Assembly: GCA_050309435.1 (NCBI GenBank)
Contig: JBNRMJ010000032.1
Coordinates: 33,241-97,240, forward strand
Reading direction: 5' to 3'
DNA from: CAYXVJ01 sp050309435
GTDB taxonomy: Bacteria > Bacillota > Clostridia > Saccharofermentanales > Fastidiosipilaceae
Length of the DNA: 64,000 nucleotides
Shown: positions 9,049 through 17,725 of the stretch, one piece after another
Layout: each line of letters starts with the position of its first letter
Numbering within the stretch: position 1 is the stretch's first letter
Notes under the pieces: generated by a model
Database searches by the model: none
Seen by the model: the letters and a program-made list of their open reading frames with translations, nothing else
Told to the model about the DNA's origin: nothing
Made by a program: the position numbers and the translations under genes

Positions 9049-9977
9049 GAATCAAAAAGGCATCGGCCGCCGCTTCCGCGTGACAGCTGTAGCCGTAAAG
9101 CAGCTCTTCTCCTGTGATTTCGATCTCGTCAAACCACTCGATCTCGGAAGTTTCCCCCGCCATTATATCTGCACCCAAAGGGATGCGACCGACGAAGAGA
9201 CAACCGTTCTTTCTGGCACGTGACTTCGCCGAAGAAAGCAGGACTATTTCATAGTCTTTCTCTTCGTGGCGGTGAACGCCTTTTAAGCTGTTCGACGTGT
9301 TTCGCATAAAGAGTTTCACCGTTCCGTTTGCAAGCACGACCGGGGCGGCTTCGCTGGTCTGCACTTCCGACAAAACAGATCCTCTATTTGATGGTCGGAC
9401 TTCCGCCGGACCGTTAAGGGCTTGCCGTCCTTGTGGAGTTCATAATCATGGTTTAGCTCGTAGCTGCTTTTCTCGCCGAGACGCAAGTTTTCATCAGAGA
9501 ACCGGTTCTCTTCGTTTCCCGGACGGCCGATCAGATGATAGACCGGATAACGTCCGCCGTTTGCTTCGAGGACAGCCGGATCCACGTCCGCACAATAGTC
9601 AAAACGGGAGCGATCGGTATTGGCATTGATGTTTCCGACCAGGCATCGATATGAATCAATAAGCGATCCCGATAAATCCGGTCTTCGAAGATCACCGCAT
9701 CGATGAAGGGGGCGGATTTCTGCTTGTAACCGACTTCGTCCGCATAGTCCTTCATGTGGAGAGCTTCGGGGATAAACGGTTTCGTCCAGTCGGCAGCTTT
9801 TATTCTTGTATCTTTGAGGCGCATGACAACATCGATGTTCTATCCCGAATCGCCCGTGCTGCCGAAGTTGGCATCCACGCCCGCCACGAGCATTCCTTCT
9901 TTTGTCGTCCGGAGAAAAGGGATACGAAAGAAGGTCGAAGCACTGGCATCGCCTTCGTAAAATAAAACTTGAGTCAT
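9035..9977 (-). pseudogene. Decayed GH33 sialidase (frameshifts plus internal deletion)
   Basis: Pieces of one protein lie in order but in different frames. Piece 1 (9977-9840) starts with AAAGGATC then ATG and contains the sialidase RIP motif (FFRIPFLRTTKEGMLVAGVD). Piece 2 (about 9839-9635) continues with NIDVVMRLKD and IHIDAW. Piece 3 (about 9632-9370) continues NINANTDRSRFDY and HDYELHKDGKPLTV. Piece 4 (9373 to about 9035) resumes at VVLANGTVKLFMRNT and ends with LLYGYSCHAE. The middle of the enzyme, which should hold the Asp-box repeats and later catalytic residues, is missing between pieces 3 and 4. The product cannot be functional. Known family logic: GH33 enzymes release sialic acid from host glycans. 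Confidence 0.78.
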
Positions 9978-10039
9978 TGATCTGATCCTTTCGTTAGTCC
10001 GGTCGATTATCCAGAAGAGCTCCCGGAAGGACAAGAAAA

Positions 10040-10053
10040 GCGGCCGGAGCCGC
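10040..10053 (-). terminator. Terminator of the LysM deacetylase gene
   Basis: On the minus strand GCGGC-TCCG-GCCGC forms a 5-bp GC stem with a tetraloop, preceded by AAAG and followed by TTTT, 27 bases after the deacetylase stop codon. Confidence 0.6.
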
Positions 10054-10079
10054 CTTTCCAAGATAGAAGCCGGATCGTG

Positions 10080-11138
10080 TTACTTGGGTATGATCAGTAC
10101 TTGTCCGACATAGATCAGGTTCGGATCCGCGATTTTATTCGCCGTGACAATCGACTGAATGCTGACGCCGTAAAGATCGGATATCTTCCATAACGTGTCT
10201 CCGGCCTTCACCGTATACGTTACAGTCGCCGGAGGCGGTGGCGGCGGGCTTGTCGTTGTACCCGGAATCAAGAGGACTTGTCCGACATAGATCAAATTGG
10301 GGTTTGCGATGTTGTTGGCTTTTACGATCGCGTCAATCGTGACCTTATAAAGGTTAGAAATTCGCCATAGCGTATCTCCTGATTTAACCGTATAACGAAT
10401 CGGCGTGCCCGAAGGCGGCGTCGGGGCAGCCAGGCCCAGCAGCTCCGAAATACTGACCAGGCGATAGCCCATGTTCTTTAGACCCTGAATGATTCCCGGG
10501 AGCGCATTCTTCGTATTCGTCGAACCGCTCACATGCATCAGCACGATCGCACCATTATGCGCGTTATTCAGGACTCTGCTCTGGATCGTGGCCGTGGACG
10601 GATATTGCCAGTCCAGCGTATCGATCGACCACATAATCGTATGTGTATATCCGGCATCTCCTACAGTTTGCAGAACCTGGCTGTTTAACGCGCCGTATGG
10701 TGGCCTGAAGAGAGCTTTCGTATGTTGTCCCGTCTGCTGCAGGATAAGTGCATCCGTGCGTCGAAGCTGGTCTTGCATCTGGGCGGATGTCAGTTTCGTA
10801 AAATCCGGATGACTGTAAGAATGGTTGCCGATTTCATGACCTCCGGCGAGAATCGAACGGGCAGCCGACGGATAGGAGGCAGCCGCACTCCCCGTGACAA
10901 AGAAGGTACTCTTGACTTGATAGCTTGCCAGGGTCTGTAAAATGGAATCCAGGCCGCCGGCATCACTGCCGAGATCGAAGGTCAGAGCAATCGATTTTTG
11001 ACTCTGATTTCCCCGATAAACCGCGACCGACGGCGCTGCTTGTATCGATGAAACAGTAAACAGCAGCATCAGAAGGGTGATCAGAAAAATGATGCGTTTA
11101 GGCGGCCGATGTCTGTTCGTCTTGTTCTTCTTATGCAT
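10080..11138 (-). CDS. Polysaccharide deacetylase with two C-terminal LysM domains
   Basis: A 352-residue exported peptidoglycan-linked enzyme. A basic N-terminus and hydrophobic segment (residues 15-35) form the signal or anchor. The NodB domain (about 50-240) shows SIALTFDLGSD with the catalytic or metal Asp, the HSYSH metal-binding motif, FRPPYGALN, and the C-terminal IVLMHVSG motif. Two LysM repeats follow (YTVKSGDTLWRISNLY and YTVKAGDTLWKISDLY), separated by a proline-rich linker with six consecutive prolines. The start at 11138 has GGGAGGTG 6 bases upstream; the open frame extends 22 codons further without a site. It likely N-deacetylates peptidoglycan or chitin-like sugars at the wall. 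Confidence 0.9.
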   Translation of the reverse strand: MHKKNKTNRHRPPKRIIFLITLLMLLFTVSSIQAAPSVAVYRGNQSQKSIALTFDLGSDAGGLDSILQTLASYQVKSTFFVTGSAAASYPSAARSILAGGHEIGNHSYSHPDFTKLTSAQMQDQLRRTDALILQQTGQHTKALFRPPYGALNSQVLQTVGDAGYTHTIMWSIDTLDWQYPSTATIQSRVLNNAHNGAIVLMHVSGSTNTKNALPGIIQGLKNMGYRLVSISELLGLAAPTPPSGTPIRYTVKSGDTLWRISNLYKVTIDAIVKANNIANPNLIYVGQVLLIPGTTTSPPPPPPATVTYTVKAGDTLWKISDLYGVSIQSIVTANKIADPNLIYVGQVLIIPK

Positions 11139-11359
11139 CTTGCACCTCCCGGCCTTCGCCGACTTAACATCCCTATAAAACGGGGATAACAGATGGATGA
11201 TCAAGACTATCTAGCCCTCCTGAATTCATCATAAATCCGAATCGCATCGGAAATTGTACCCAGATAGACATTTTTGAAGACGCCTCATGAATCATACATA
11301 AGCGGTAAAACGTGTATAATCAGATTATTCAATTAACGAATATGACCCGGAGGAACTTA

Positions 11360-12088
11360 ATGAATATCTTAACGGATGCCCTGCATGTGAATAAAGACGC
11401 CTTGAAAGATACCCTGCCCAAACTGCGCCATGCACCGCTTCTGGCGGCAGCTTACGTGCTCTACCAGATCGTTTTATACCTGGTGAACATGATCGGAGTT
11501 CGCCTGGGGTCGGGTATCGGCTTTCTATGGGGCTTTATCGTCTACTTGGTCAACATCGCGATCACGGCGCATTTCCTGACGCTCTTGTTAAATGTCATTC
11601 GCTACGACCGTCTGAAAATTCAGGACATGCAGGATAGAAACTTCATGCGGCTCTTCGCTCCTTTGATGCAGGCGTTCTTCGTCTTATATCTGATCGAGCT
11701 GGTCTTCGGCATGTTCGCCAATCCGCTGCTGCCGGGCTTCGTTTCTTCTCTGCTTCTCTTGCTTTGGGCAGGTGCCAAAACGCCGGTAAACGAATCGATT
11801 TACCTCGGAAACCGCTTCGGTTACGATGCGCTTCGTCACACGCTGGATTTCTGGAGAGACAACTGGGCACAGTGGGCCGTCCCTGTCCTGGCCGCTTTTA
11901 TTTTCAAGCTTTTCATCGAACCTCGCATTTACGTCCTGACTTCTATCAGCCTCTGGATGCTTCCGGTGATCTGGTTTATTACGGGCTCGTTTATCGCTGC
12001 CTGGATGATCTGGCGCGGCGAACTCTTCTTGACCTTAAACAACTCCAGTCTTCGTTCCAGAGCGTACAGAAGAAGCAACAACTACTAA
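11360..12088 (+). CDS. Unknown polytopic membrane protein
   Basis: A 242-residue protein with about six hydrophobic helices (near residues 25-50, 55-75, 95-115, 120-140, 170-190 and 200-220). A GGAGG lies 6 bases before the ATG at 11360 (MNILTDAL), so I prefer it over the in-frame ATG at 11312. A TATAAT hexamer at 11315-11320 may be the -10 element, though I see no convincing -35. No family recognised; it has general similarity in shape to small DUF975-like integral membrane proteins. Confidence 0.65.
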   Translation: MNILTDALHVNKDALKDTLPKLRHAPLLAAAYVLYQIVLYLVNMIGVRLGSGIGFLWGFIVYLVNIAITAHFLTLLLNVIRYDRLKIQDMQDRNFMRLFAPLMQAFFVLYLIELVFGMFANPLLPGFVSSLLLLLWAGAKTPVNESIYLGNRFGYDALRHTLDFWRDNWAQWAVPVLAAFIFKLFIEPRIYVLTSISLWMLPVIWFITGSFIAAWMIWRGELFLTLNNSSLRSRAYRRSNNY

Positions 12089-12118
12089 TCCGAAGTCCAA
12101 TCACTTCGTTCAAAAAAG

Positions 12119-12144
12119 CGGAGCCGTTCATCGATACGACTCCG
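12119..12144. terminator. Bidirectional terminator between convergent genes
   Basis: CGGAGCCGT and ACGACTCCG (one mismatch) form a hairpin flanked by AAAAAA on the left and TTTTTTT on the right, serving both the membrane-protein gene and the 2-epimerase gene. Confidence 0.75.
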
Positions 12145-12149
12145 TTTTT

Positions 12150-13454
12150 TTACGCTTGAGGAAACGATCCTTCTGCCAGGCCAAAGAAGCGAAGAAGATT
12201 GATACAAGTCCGGCCGTTATGGTAAAAGGCTTTCCAGGCATGAGCCCGATCTTTCTTTCGCGGCAGATTATGCTCGTCTAGCTCCTCGTACCATTCGCCA
12301 TTTTCCCGGCGATCCGAGATCAGCTCTTCGATGCTGCGCCAGAGTGCTTCGGCCTTCTCGAAATAACTTTCGTCTTCTCGTTTCACGCCGGCATTGACGA
12401 GCGCCGAGAGTGCTTCGGCCTGAACCCACCAGACCCGCGTACGATCGTCCTTGTTTTCGAAGCGTTCGTTGATGTGGACTAGCCCGCTGCGACCCGAGGG
12501 CAGATCGACCGTTTCAAGTGCTTCGGCGAGGACGGAATCTTCCAGCATTCGGCTGATCTCCCGGACTTGCAGCAGGAGTGCGTTCTCCTCTGCGCTCAAT
12601 TCGGCTTTGCCTTTTTCAATCGTATCGACTGCAAATTCGACCAGCCACGCCGCTTCGATGTCATGGCCAAAAGACCAGATATCGCTGCTGGCTTCGAGCT
12701 GACTGTCCAGAAAGACATTCAGGCGTTTCTCATTCGGGTTGTAAATGTACTGCTTGTAGAAATAAAGCAGATCGATCAGAGCCGTTTTCACGTGAGGATT
12801 GGGCCAGGCCTGATAGAGAGCGGTATACGCCTCGATCAGATGCAAGACGGTATTCATCGTGACAATCGCCTCGTCGCCGTGCGTGGATAAAATATTACTC
12901 TGCCCGGGCTCGAAATTCCTCGTATAAACTTCACCGTAAGCCGGAACATCGTCATAGTAGATGCGGCAACCAACTTCAATAAGGGCAAAGAGCTCTTTTG
13001 CCATACTAAGCACGTTCTTCTCTCCCGACGCGCGATACCAGGCCGATAGTGCGTAAAGCACAAACCCTTGAGCATAGAGAAGTTTCATATCGTCTTTGAC
13101 ATGACCGTCGGGACTCACCAGGTGAAAGTAGCCGCCGTGTTCTTCGTCTCGAAACTTTCGTTGAAGCAGATCGAATTCGGCTTTCGCTGCATCCCGGACC
13201 TCATCTCCATAACCGGCCAGACAGAGCTCCGCGAAGGTCCAGAGCATGCGACTCGTGTAAATCAGGCTTCTAGGCGCATCTTCGTGAACACGCCCTTCTG
13301 TGTCAACCAGTCCTGCCGAAGCACCGTCCGCCTTCGTACGAATCGACAGCCAAAACGGCAGCAGGTGATTTTCAAGTTCGTTTTGAACCGGCTTGGCAAG
13401 ACTGTCCCGATAACGCTCTTTTATATCTTTTATAAAGGATCTTTCTTCGCTCAT
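12150..13454 (-). CDS. N-acylglucosamine/cellobiose 2-epimerase family protein
   Basis: A 434-residue (alpha/alpha)6-barrel enzyme of the AGE family, which epimerises at C2 of free sugars (cellobiose to Glc-Man, or GlcNAc to ManNAc). Visible signatures are RMLWTFAELC near residue 69, KLLYAQGFVLYALS near 125, the catalytic His of FGHDIEAAWL near 263 and the His of WKAFYHNGRTCIN near 415. The layout matches cellobiose 2-epimerases a little better than GlcNAc epimerases, but substrate cannot be decided. Being close to a GH84 enzyme and a sialidase remnant would also allow an amino-sugar role. Confidence 0.8.
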   Translation of the reverse strand: MSEERSFIKDIKERYRDSLAKPVQNELENHLLPFWLSIRTKADGASAGLVDTEGRVHEDAPRSLIYTSRMLWTFAELCLAGYGDEVRDAAKAEFDLLQRKFRDEEHGGYFHLVSPDGHVKDDMKLLYAQGFVLYALSAWYRASGEKNVLSMAKELFALIEVGCRIYYDDVPAYGEVYTRNFEPGQSNILSTHGDEAIVTMNTVLHLIEAYTALYQAWPNPHVKTALIDLLYFYKQYIYNPNEKRLNVFLDSQLEASSDIWSFGHDIEAAWLVEFAVDTIEKGKAELSAEENALLLQVREISRMLEDSVLAEALETVDLPSGRSGLVHINERFENKDDRTRVWWVQAEALSALVNAGVKREDESYFEKAEALWRSIEELISDRRENGEWYEELDEHNLPRKKDRAHAWKAFYHNGRTCINLLRFFGLAEGSFPQA

Positions 13455-13634
13455 GGTTTTTCTTCCTCTGGCAGACTCGTATTCATGTAGAAATTCGGAT
13501 TTTACAGGATCATTGTATCATTTGCTTAGTGATAATCTTACAGTATTAAAGAAGATAGCTTTTGCCTTCCGAAAATGAGGCATAATATAGTAAAGAAGTA
13601 AAGCCTGACTCAGACATGCAGCGCCGGGATTGTT

Positions 13635-14564
13635 ATGAAAGCAGATCGCCACAACAGCAAGAATTCCCTGTCCATCGGGCGTAGTCGTCTTCAAGCGGCC
13701 GCACCCGCACTTTTAGCTGCGCTGCTTTACGGCATGAGTACGCCTGCGTCCAAACTCCTGCTTAAAGAAATATCCCCTGCTCTACTCGCGTCGCTTCTCT
13801 ATCTGGGTGCCGGCAGCGGCATGCTCGTTATCAAGATGCTGCAACTAACCGGCGAAAAGCAGAGTTTTGAACTGCCGTTAACCCGTCGCGAACTCCCTTA
13901 CACGATCGCCATGATCGGCCTTGATATCGTGGCACCGATCCTGCTGATGTTCGGTCTGAAAGAAACGACTTCCGCCAATGCTTCCTTACTGAATAATTTC
14001 GAGATCGTGGCTACCTCGCTGATCGCGTTGATCGTATTCAAAGAGACGATCGGTCGTCGCATGTGGCTGGCGATTACGTTCATCACTCTGGCCAGTATCC
14101 TGTTAACCTTCAATTCGGCAGGCAGCCTTAGTTTTTCTCGCGGCTCCGTGCTCGTCTTGCTGGCTGCCGCCTGCTGGGGCCTTGAAAACAACTGCACCAG
14201 AGTTCTCTCGAAGAAAGATCCGCTGCAGATTGTGGTCATCAAAGGCCTGGGTTCCGGACTCGGTTCCTTGATTATCGCTTTCGCCGGGGAAGATATGTTC
14301 GCAGGCTTCTTATCAGTCGTCCTGGCCTTACTGCTCGGATTCGCATCTTACGGTTTAAGTATTTTCTTTTACATAAAAGCGCAAAGAGAGCTCCATGCCG
14401 CACGTACGAGTGCGTATTTTGCCTTGGCTCCTTTTATCGGAGTGATCTTGTCATGGATATTTCTCGGCGAATCAATCTCCGGGATATTTATCGCATCGCT
14501 CATCATCATGCTCCTGGGAATTTACTTTGCTTTATCGGAAAAAACAGAACTTCGGCAGATGTGA
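13635..14564 (+). CDS. EamA/DMT-superfamily transporter
   Basis: A 309-residue protein with about ten transmembrane helices arranged as two EamA repeats. Typical signatures are LAALLYGMSTPASKLLL (first helix), LFGLKETTSANASLL and ARTSAYFALAPFIGVILSWI with LGESIS (last EamA segment). Such proteins export metabolites or amino acids; substrate unknown. The ribosome-binding site before 13635 is weak (GGAT). It lies 43 bases upstream of the ECF sigma gene in the same direction, but that gene has its own strong site. Confidence 0.85.
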   Translation: MKADRHNSKNSLSIGRSRLQAAAPALLAALLYGMSTPASKLLLKEISPALLASLLYLGAGSGMLVIKMLQLTGEKQSFELPLTRRELPYTIAMIGLDIVAPILLMFGLKETTSANASLLNNFEIVATSLIALIVFKETIGRRMWLAITFITLASILLTFNSAGSLSFSRGSVLVLLAAACWGLENNCTRVLSKKDPLQIVVIKGLGSGLGSLIIAFAGEDMFAGFLSVVLALLLGFASYGLSIFFYIKAQRELHAARTSAYFALAPFIGVILSWIFLGESISGIFIASLIIMLLGIYFALSEKTELRQM

Positions 14565-14607
14565 CCTTTCGCACTGATGAGACGTGTTCTATATAGGAGG
14601 TCGGATT

Positions 14608-15099
14608 TTGGACGATTTCGAACTGGTATATGATCGATACTCGAATATGCTCTTCCGGCTGGCGATTTCTAGGGTCAACAGTCGCGAAGAAGCAGAAGAT
14701 ATCGTGCAGGACGTGTTTCTCAAATACCTGGATTACTATCCGAAACTAAAAGACGAGGAACATACCCGTGCATGGCTTGTTCGGGTTACCATCAATGCCG
14801 GTAACGACAGCCTGAGACGAAGAAAGAGGCGAAACCTGGTATCGTTAGACGACGTGGCCGAGATTGCATCCGAGGAGAGTTTATCTCCCGAGCTGCGTCT
14901 GACGCTCGACGGGCAGTCGGCCCTGCCGCATAAGATCCGTGTCGTGATCATACTTCACTACCTGGAAGGCTATCAGCTAAAAGAGATCGCCGGCATGCTC
15001 GGCATCTCGCTTTCGGCGTGTAAGATGCGCCTGGCTCGCGGCAGAAAAATACTGGGCGAGATCGTGAAGAAGGGAGAACATGATGTTCGATTCGAATGA
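14608..15099 (+). CDS. ECF-type RNA polymerase sigma factor (TTG start)
   Basis: A 163-residue sigma-70 family ECF factor. Region 2 occupies about residues 1-70 (YDRYSNMLFRLAISRV, EEAEDIVQDVFLKYL, TRAWLVRVTINAGND) and region 4 about 105-155 (KIRVVIILHYLEGYQLKEIAGMLGIS with SACKMRLARGRK). I choose the TTG at 14608 because GGAGG ends 7 bases upstream; the earlier ATG at 14584 would place that site inside the gene. Its last 20 bases overlap the next gene, a membrane-anchored candidate anti-sigma factor. Confidence 0.9.
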   Translation: MDDFELVYDRYSNMLFRLAISRVNSREEAEDIVQDVFLKYLDYYPKLKDEEHTRAWLVRVTINAGNDSLRRRKRRNLVSLDDVAEIASEESLSPELRLTLDGQSALPHKIRVVIILHYLEGYQLKEIAGMLGISLSACKMRLARGRKILGEIVKKGEHDVRFE

Positions 15100-15664
15100 C
15101 AAGAATCAATACAAGAAAATCGCAGTCTCTGCCCATTTAAAGCAAAGGATTCTTGACGCACATCAAGCCCGCGAACTAGCGGCGGCCGAAGTCGAGCGTC
15201 CGAGGGGCAGATCGTTGCCGAAACCTCGTCAGGCATGGAAACCTGTCCTGGCAAGTTTCGCTCTTGTACTTCTGATCGTCTCCGCTTCCGTTCTCTACTC
15301 GGGACGCGAGCTAGTCGAACTTTCCGTCGGCGGGCAGGAAGTGAGCGGTACGGCTTACGGTCGGGCGCTGATGCCTGCGAGGCAGTTTTCGCTGGATCCA
15401 GGGGCAATGTCTATCATATTACCCTTTACGGCCGAAACGAATGAGGAAGTCTTGATTCAAGTAAGCGAAGGCACTTTGTCTTACTACCCGGACGAAGGCC
15501 GGGCCAAAGAACAGAGAATCAAGGGAAAAGCCGAACTCGTCTGGTCGCTGGAAGCAAGTCCCGATAAGGTTTACGAACTTTTGGTCACAGGAAAAAAGAA
15601 AGAAAGTATCTTCCGACTGGTCTTTGACGATCAGGAAAAAATCTGGCTCCTGAAAGAAGAATAA
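15080..15664 (+). CDS. Putative membrane-bound anti-sigma factor
   Basis: A 194-residue single-pass protein: a 50-residue charged cytoplasmic N-terminus (NQYKKIAVSAHLKQRIL), one helix at about 53-72, and an extracytoplasmic beta-rich domain of about 120 residues. I see no recognised zinc-binding anti-sigma motif. The function is inferred from its overlap with the ECF sigma gene and the topology, the common arrangement of sigma/anti-sigma pairs. GGGAG precedes tandem ATG codons at 15080 and 15083. It contains ILPFTAETNEEVLIQV, perhaps a sensing domain. Confidence 0.65.
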   Translation: MMFDSNDKNQYKKIAVSAHLKQRILDAHQARELAAAEVERPRGRSLPKPRQAWKPVLASFALVLLIVSASVLYSGRELVELSVGGQEVSGTAYGRALMPARQFSLDPGAMSIILPFTAETNEEVLIQVSEGTLSYYPDEGRAKEQRIKGKAELVWSLEASPDKVYELLVTGKKKESIFRLVFDDQEKIWLLKEE

Positions 15665-15693
15665 AGAAAAATCACAACGCTAGGAGATTCAAA

Positions 15694-16305
15694 ATGAAAA
15701 GAATAGTCACAGCCTTTATTTCGTGCGCCCTTTTACTCGGTTTAACCGCCTGTAGCGGCGGTACGGTCGGCGAACAGACAAGCGAAACAAGCAATTTGAC
15801 AAGTCAGGCCGAAAGCGAGCCGGCATTAAACGCAGGAAACGATACGCTGCTCCTCTTACAGAGCATCTGGGAAAGCTTCCCCGAAGAAGCCTCCTTCCCG
15901 GCTGCCGGGGGGGACATGGAACACAACGTCATGGGCGGTGCGGGCATGGTCGCAGTCGAGAATACGGACTACCTCTGCAACATTCTGCTCTTCCCTCCGA
16001 AGTTTACCGGCCAGGTACTCGAGGCGGCATCGATCGGCCATATGATGAACTTCAACAACATCACCTCGGGTCTCTATCTTCTCGATGAAGGAACTGATCT
16101 CGACGCTTTCACGAAGGCCTTCGAGGAGAAAATCGAAAACAATCATTGGCTCTGCGGCTTCCCCGAAAAGTACCTCGTCATGAAAGTAGACGAGAATCAT
16201 CTTTACCTCGCCTACGGTTTTACCGATAACATCCTGGCGATGAAGGATCACATCTCGAGTCAGATGAGCTCGGCTACTGTCCTCGCCGAAGGCGATATCG
16301 TCTAA
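15694..16305 (+). CDS. Lipoprotein of the O-acetylation operon
   Basis: A 203-residue predicted lipoprotein: signal peptide ending LTAC with the lipidated Cys at residue 20, a short Thr/Ser linker, then a compact domain (about 45-203). The domain includes WESFPEEASFPAAGG, GLYLLDEG and a C-terminal HLYLAYGFTDNIL segment. I have no family name. It sits between the sigma/anti-sigma pair and the MBOAT gene with 10 to 30 bases between genes, so it probably assists extracellular acetylation or reports on it. AGGAG precedes the ATG by 8 bases. Confidence 0.7.
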   Translation: MKRIVTAFISCALLLGLTACSGGTVGEQTSETSNLTSQAESEPALNAGNDTLLLLQSIWESFPEEASFPAAGGDMEHNVMGGAGMVAVENTDYLCNILLFPPKFTGQVLEAASIGHMMNFNNITSGLYLLDEGTDLDAFTKAFEEKIENNHWLCGFPEKYLVMKVDENHLYLAYGFTDNILAMKDHISSQMSSATVLAEGDIV

Positions 16306-16315
16306 GCCGGTATTT

Positions 16316-17716
16316 ATGGTATTTTCAAGCATTCCGTTTATTTATTACTTCCTCCCTTTGGTGCTCTTGCTTTATGCAATTGCGCCCGGGAAGGGAAAGA
16401 ATGCGGTTTTACTGCTCTCCAGCCTGATTTTTTACGGCTGGGGAGAACCGCGTTACCTGATCGTCATGATCCTGTCGATCTTCTTCGGCTACTGCTTTGC
16501 TTTATTGATCGAAAGAGAAACGAATCCGAAGAAAAAGAAACTCCTGCTGACGCTCGCGATCGCATTTAGCCTGATTCCCCTGCTTTACTTCAAATACTCG
16601 AATTTCTTTCTGGAAAACTTCGCTTTAGTGACCGGTCTTAGTATGCCGCTGCTGCGAATCACGCTTCCGGTCGGTATCAGTTTTTATACCTTTCAGATTC
16701 TCAGCTACTCCGTTGATGTATACCGCGGCGATACAAAAGCCGCTCGAAGCATCTTGAAAGTAGCTCTTTATATCAGCATGTTTCCTCAGCTCATCGCGGG
16801 GCCGATCGTGAGATATACTGATATCGAAGATAAGATTGACTCGCGTACGCACAGCTTCGAATATGCCGCCCTTGGCCTGCGTCGTTTCACGATTGGTCTG
16901 GCCAAAAAAATCCTGCTGGCCAATCGCATCGGCGAGTTCGTCGATCTGGCCCGGGGTATTTCCTCCCCGTCGTTTCTCTCTTACTGGTTGTACGCCATCG
17001 CTTTTACGCTGCAGATTTACTTTGATTTCTCGGCTTACAGCGATATGGCGATCGGTCTGGGGCGATTCTTCGGTTTTGAATTCATGGAAAACTTTAACTA
17101 TCCGCTTATTTCCAAAAGCATCACCGAGTTTTGGCGTCGCTGGCATATTTCTCTGGGTACCTGGTTTCGAGACTATGTCTACATACCGCTGGGCGGCAAC
17201 AGAGTACCTGTCCGTAAGCATATCCGCAACATTATCGTAGTCTGGCTGCTGACAGGTCTCTGGCACGGGGCGGCCTGGAACTTCGTTTTATGGGGATTGT
17301 ATTTCATCATCTTCCTCTTGATCGAAAAGCGCGGCCTGCTGATCTTCTTGAATCGCAAGCCTGTTTTCTCGCATCTTTATACGCTCTTTATCATCGTCGT
17401 CGGCATGGTGATTTTTAACGCATATTCGCTGGCGGATCTGGGCACGAGCCTTCAGGCGATGTTCCTGCCTGCAGGGCTTTCCTTTGCCAATGGGGAGCTG
17501 CTCTTTTATCTAAAAGAATATCTGCCCACCCTGATAGTGGCGGCAGTCGCGTCCACGCCCCTGCCCAAACGGCTGCTTGATAAACTTCGGACCCGAAAGC
17601 TCGGAGAAGGTTGTCTGGCCATCCTGGAACCGCCGGTCCTCGCACTTCTGATCTTAATGGCGACGGCTTATCTGGTTGACGGTTCCTTTAATCCTTTCCT
17701 TTATTTTCGTTTCTAG
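16316..17716 (+). CDS. MBOAT family O-acyltransferase (AlgI-like)
   Basis: A 466-residue integral membrane protein with many helices that moves acetyl groups from the cytoplasm to an exported polymer. Family signatures are FPQLIAGPIVRY (about residues 157-168), the region FWRRWHISLGTWFRDYVYIPLGGNR (about 268-292) with its Arg and His residues, and the catalytic His317 in LLTGLWHGAAWNF. Length is usual for AlgI/DltB-like proteins. The ribosome-binding site is weak, so translation may be coupled to the lipoprotein gene 10 bases upstream. The partner gene downstream is the soluble-side acetyltransferase. Confidence 0.9.
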   Translation: MVFSSIPFIYYFLPLVLLLYAIAPGKGKNAVLLLSSLIFYGWGEPRYLIVMILSIFFGYCFALLIERETNPKKKKLLLTLAIAFSLIPLLYFKYSNFFLENFALVTGLSMPLLRITLPVGISFYTFQILSYSVDVYRGDTKAARSILKVALYISMFPQLIAGPIVRYTDIEDKIDSRTHSFEYAALGLRRFTIGLAKKILLANRIGEFVDLARGISSPSFLSYWLYAIAFTLQIYFDFSAYSDMAIGLGRFFGFEFMENFNYPLISKSITEFWRRWHISLGTWFRDYVYIPLGGNRVPVRKHIRNIIVVWLLTGLWHGAAWNFVLWGLYFIIFLLIEKRGLLIFLNRKPVFSHLYTLFIIVVGMVIFNAYSLADLGTSLQAMFLPAGLSFANGELLFYLKEYLPTLIVAAVASTPLPKRLLDKLRTRKLGEGCLAILEPPVLALLILMATAYLVDGSFNPFLYFRF

Positions 17717-17725
17717 GAGGCAGGT

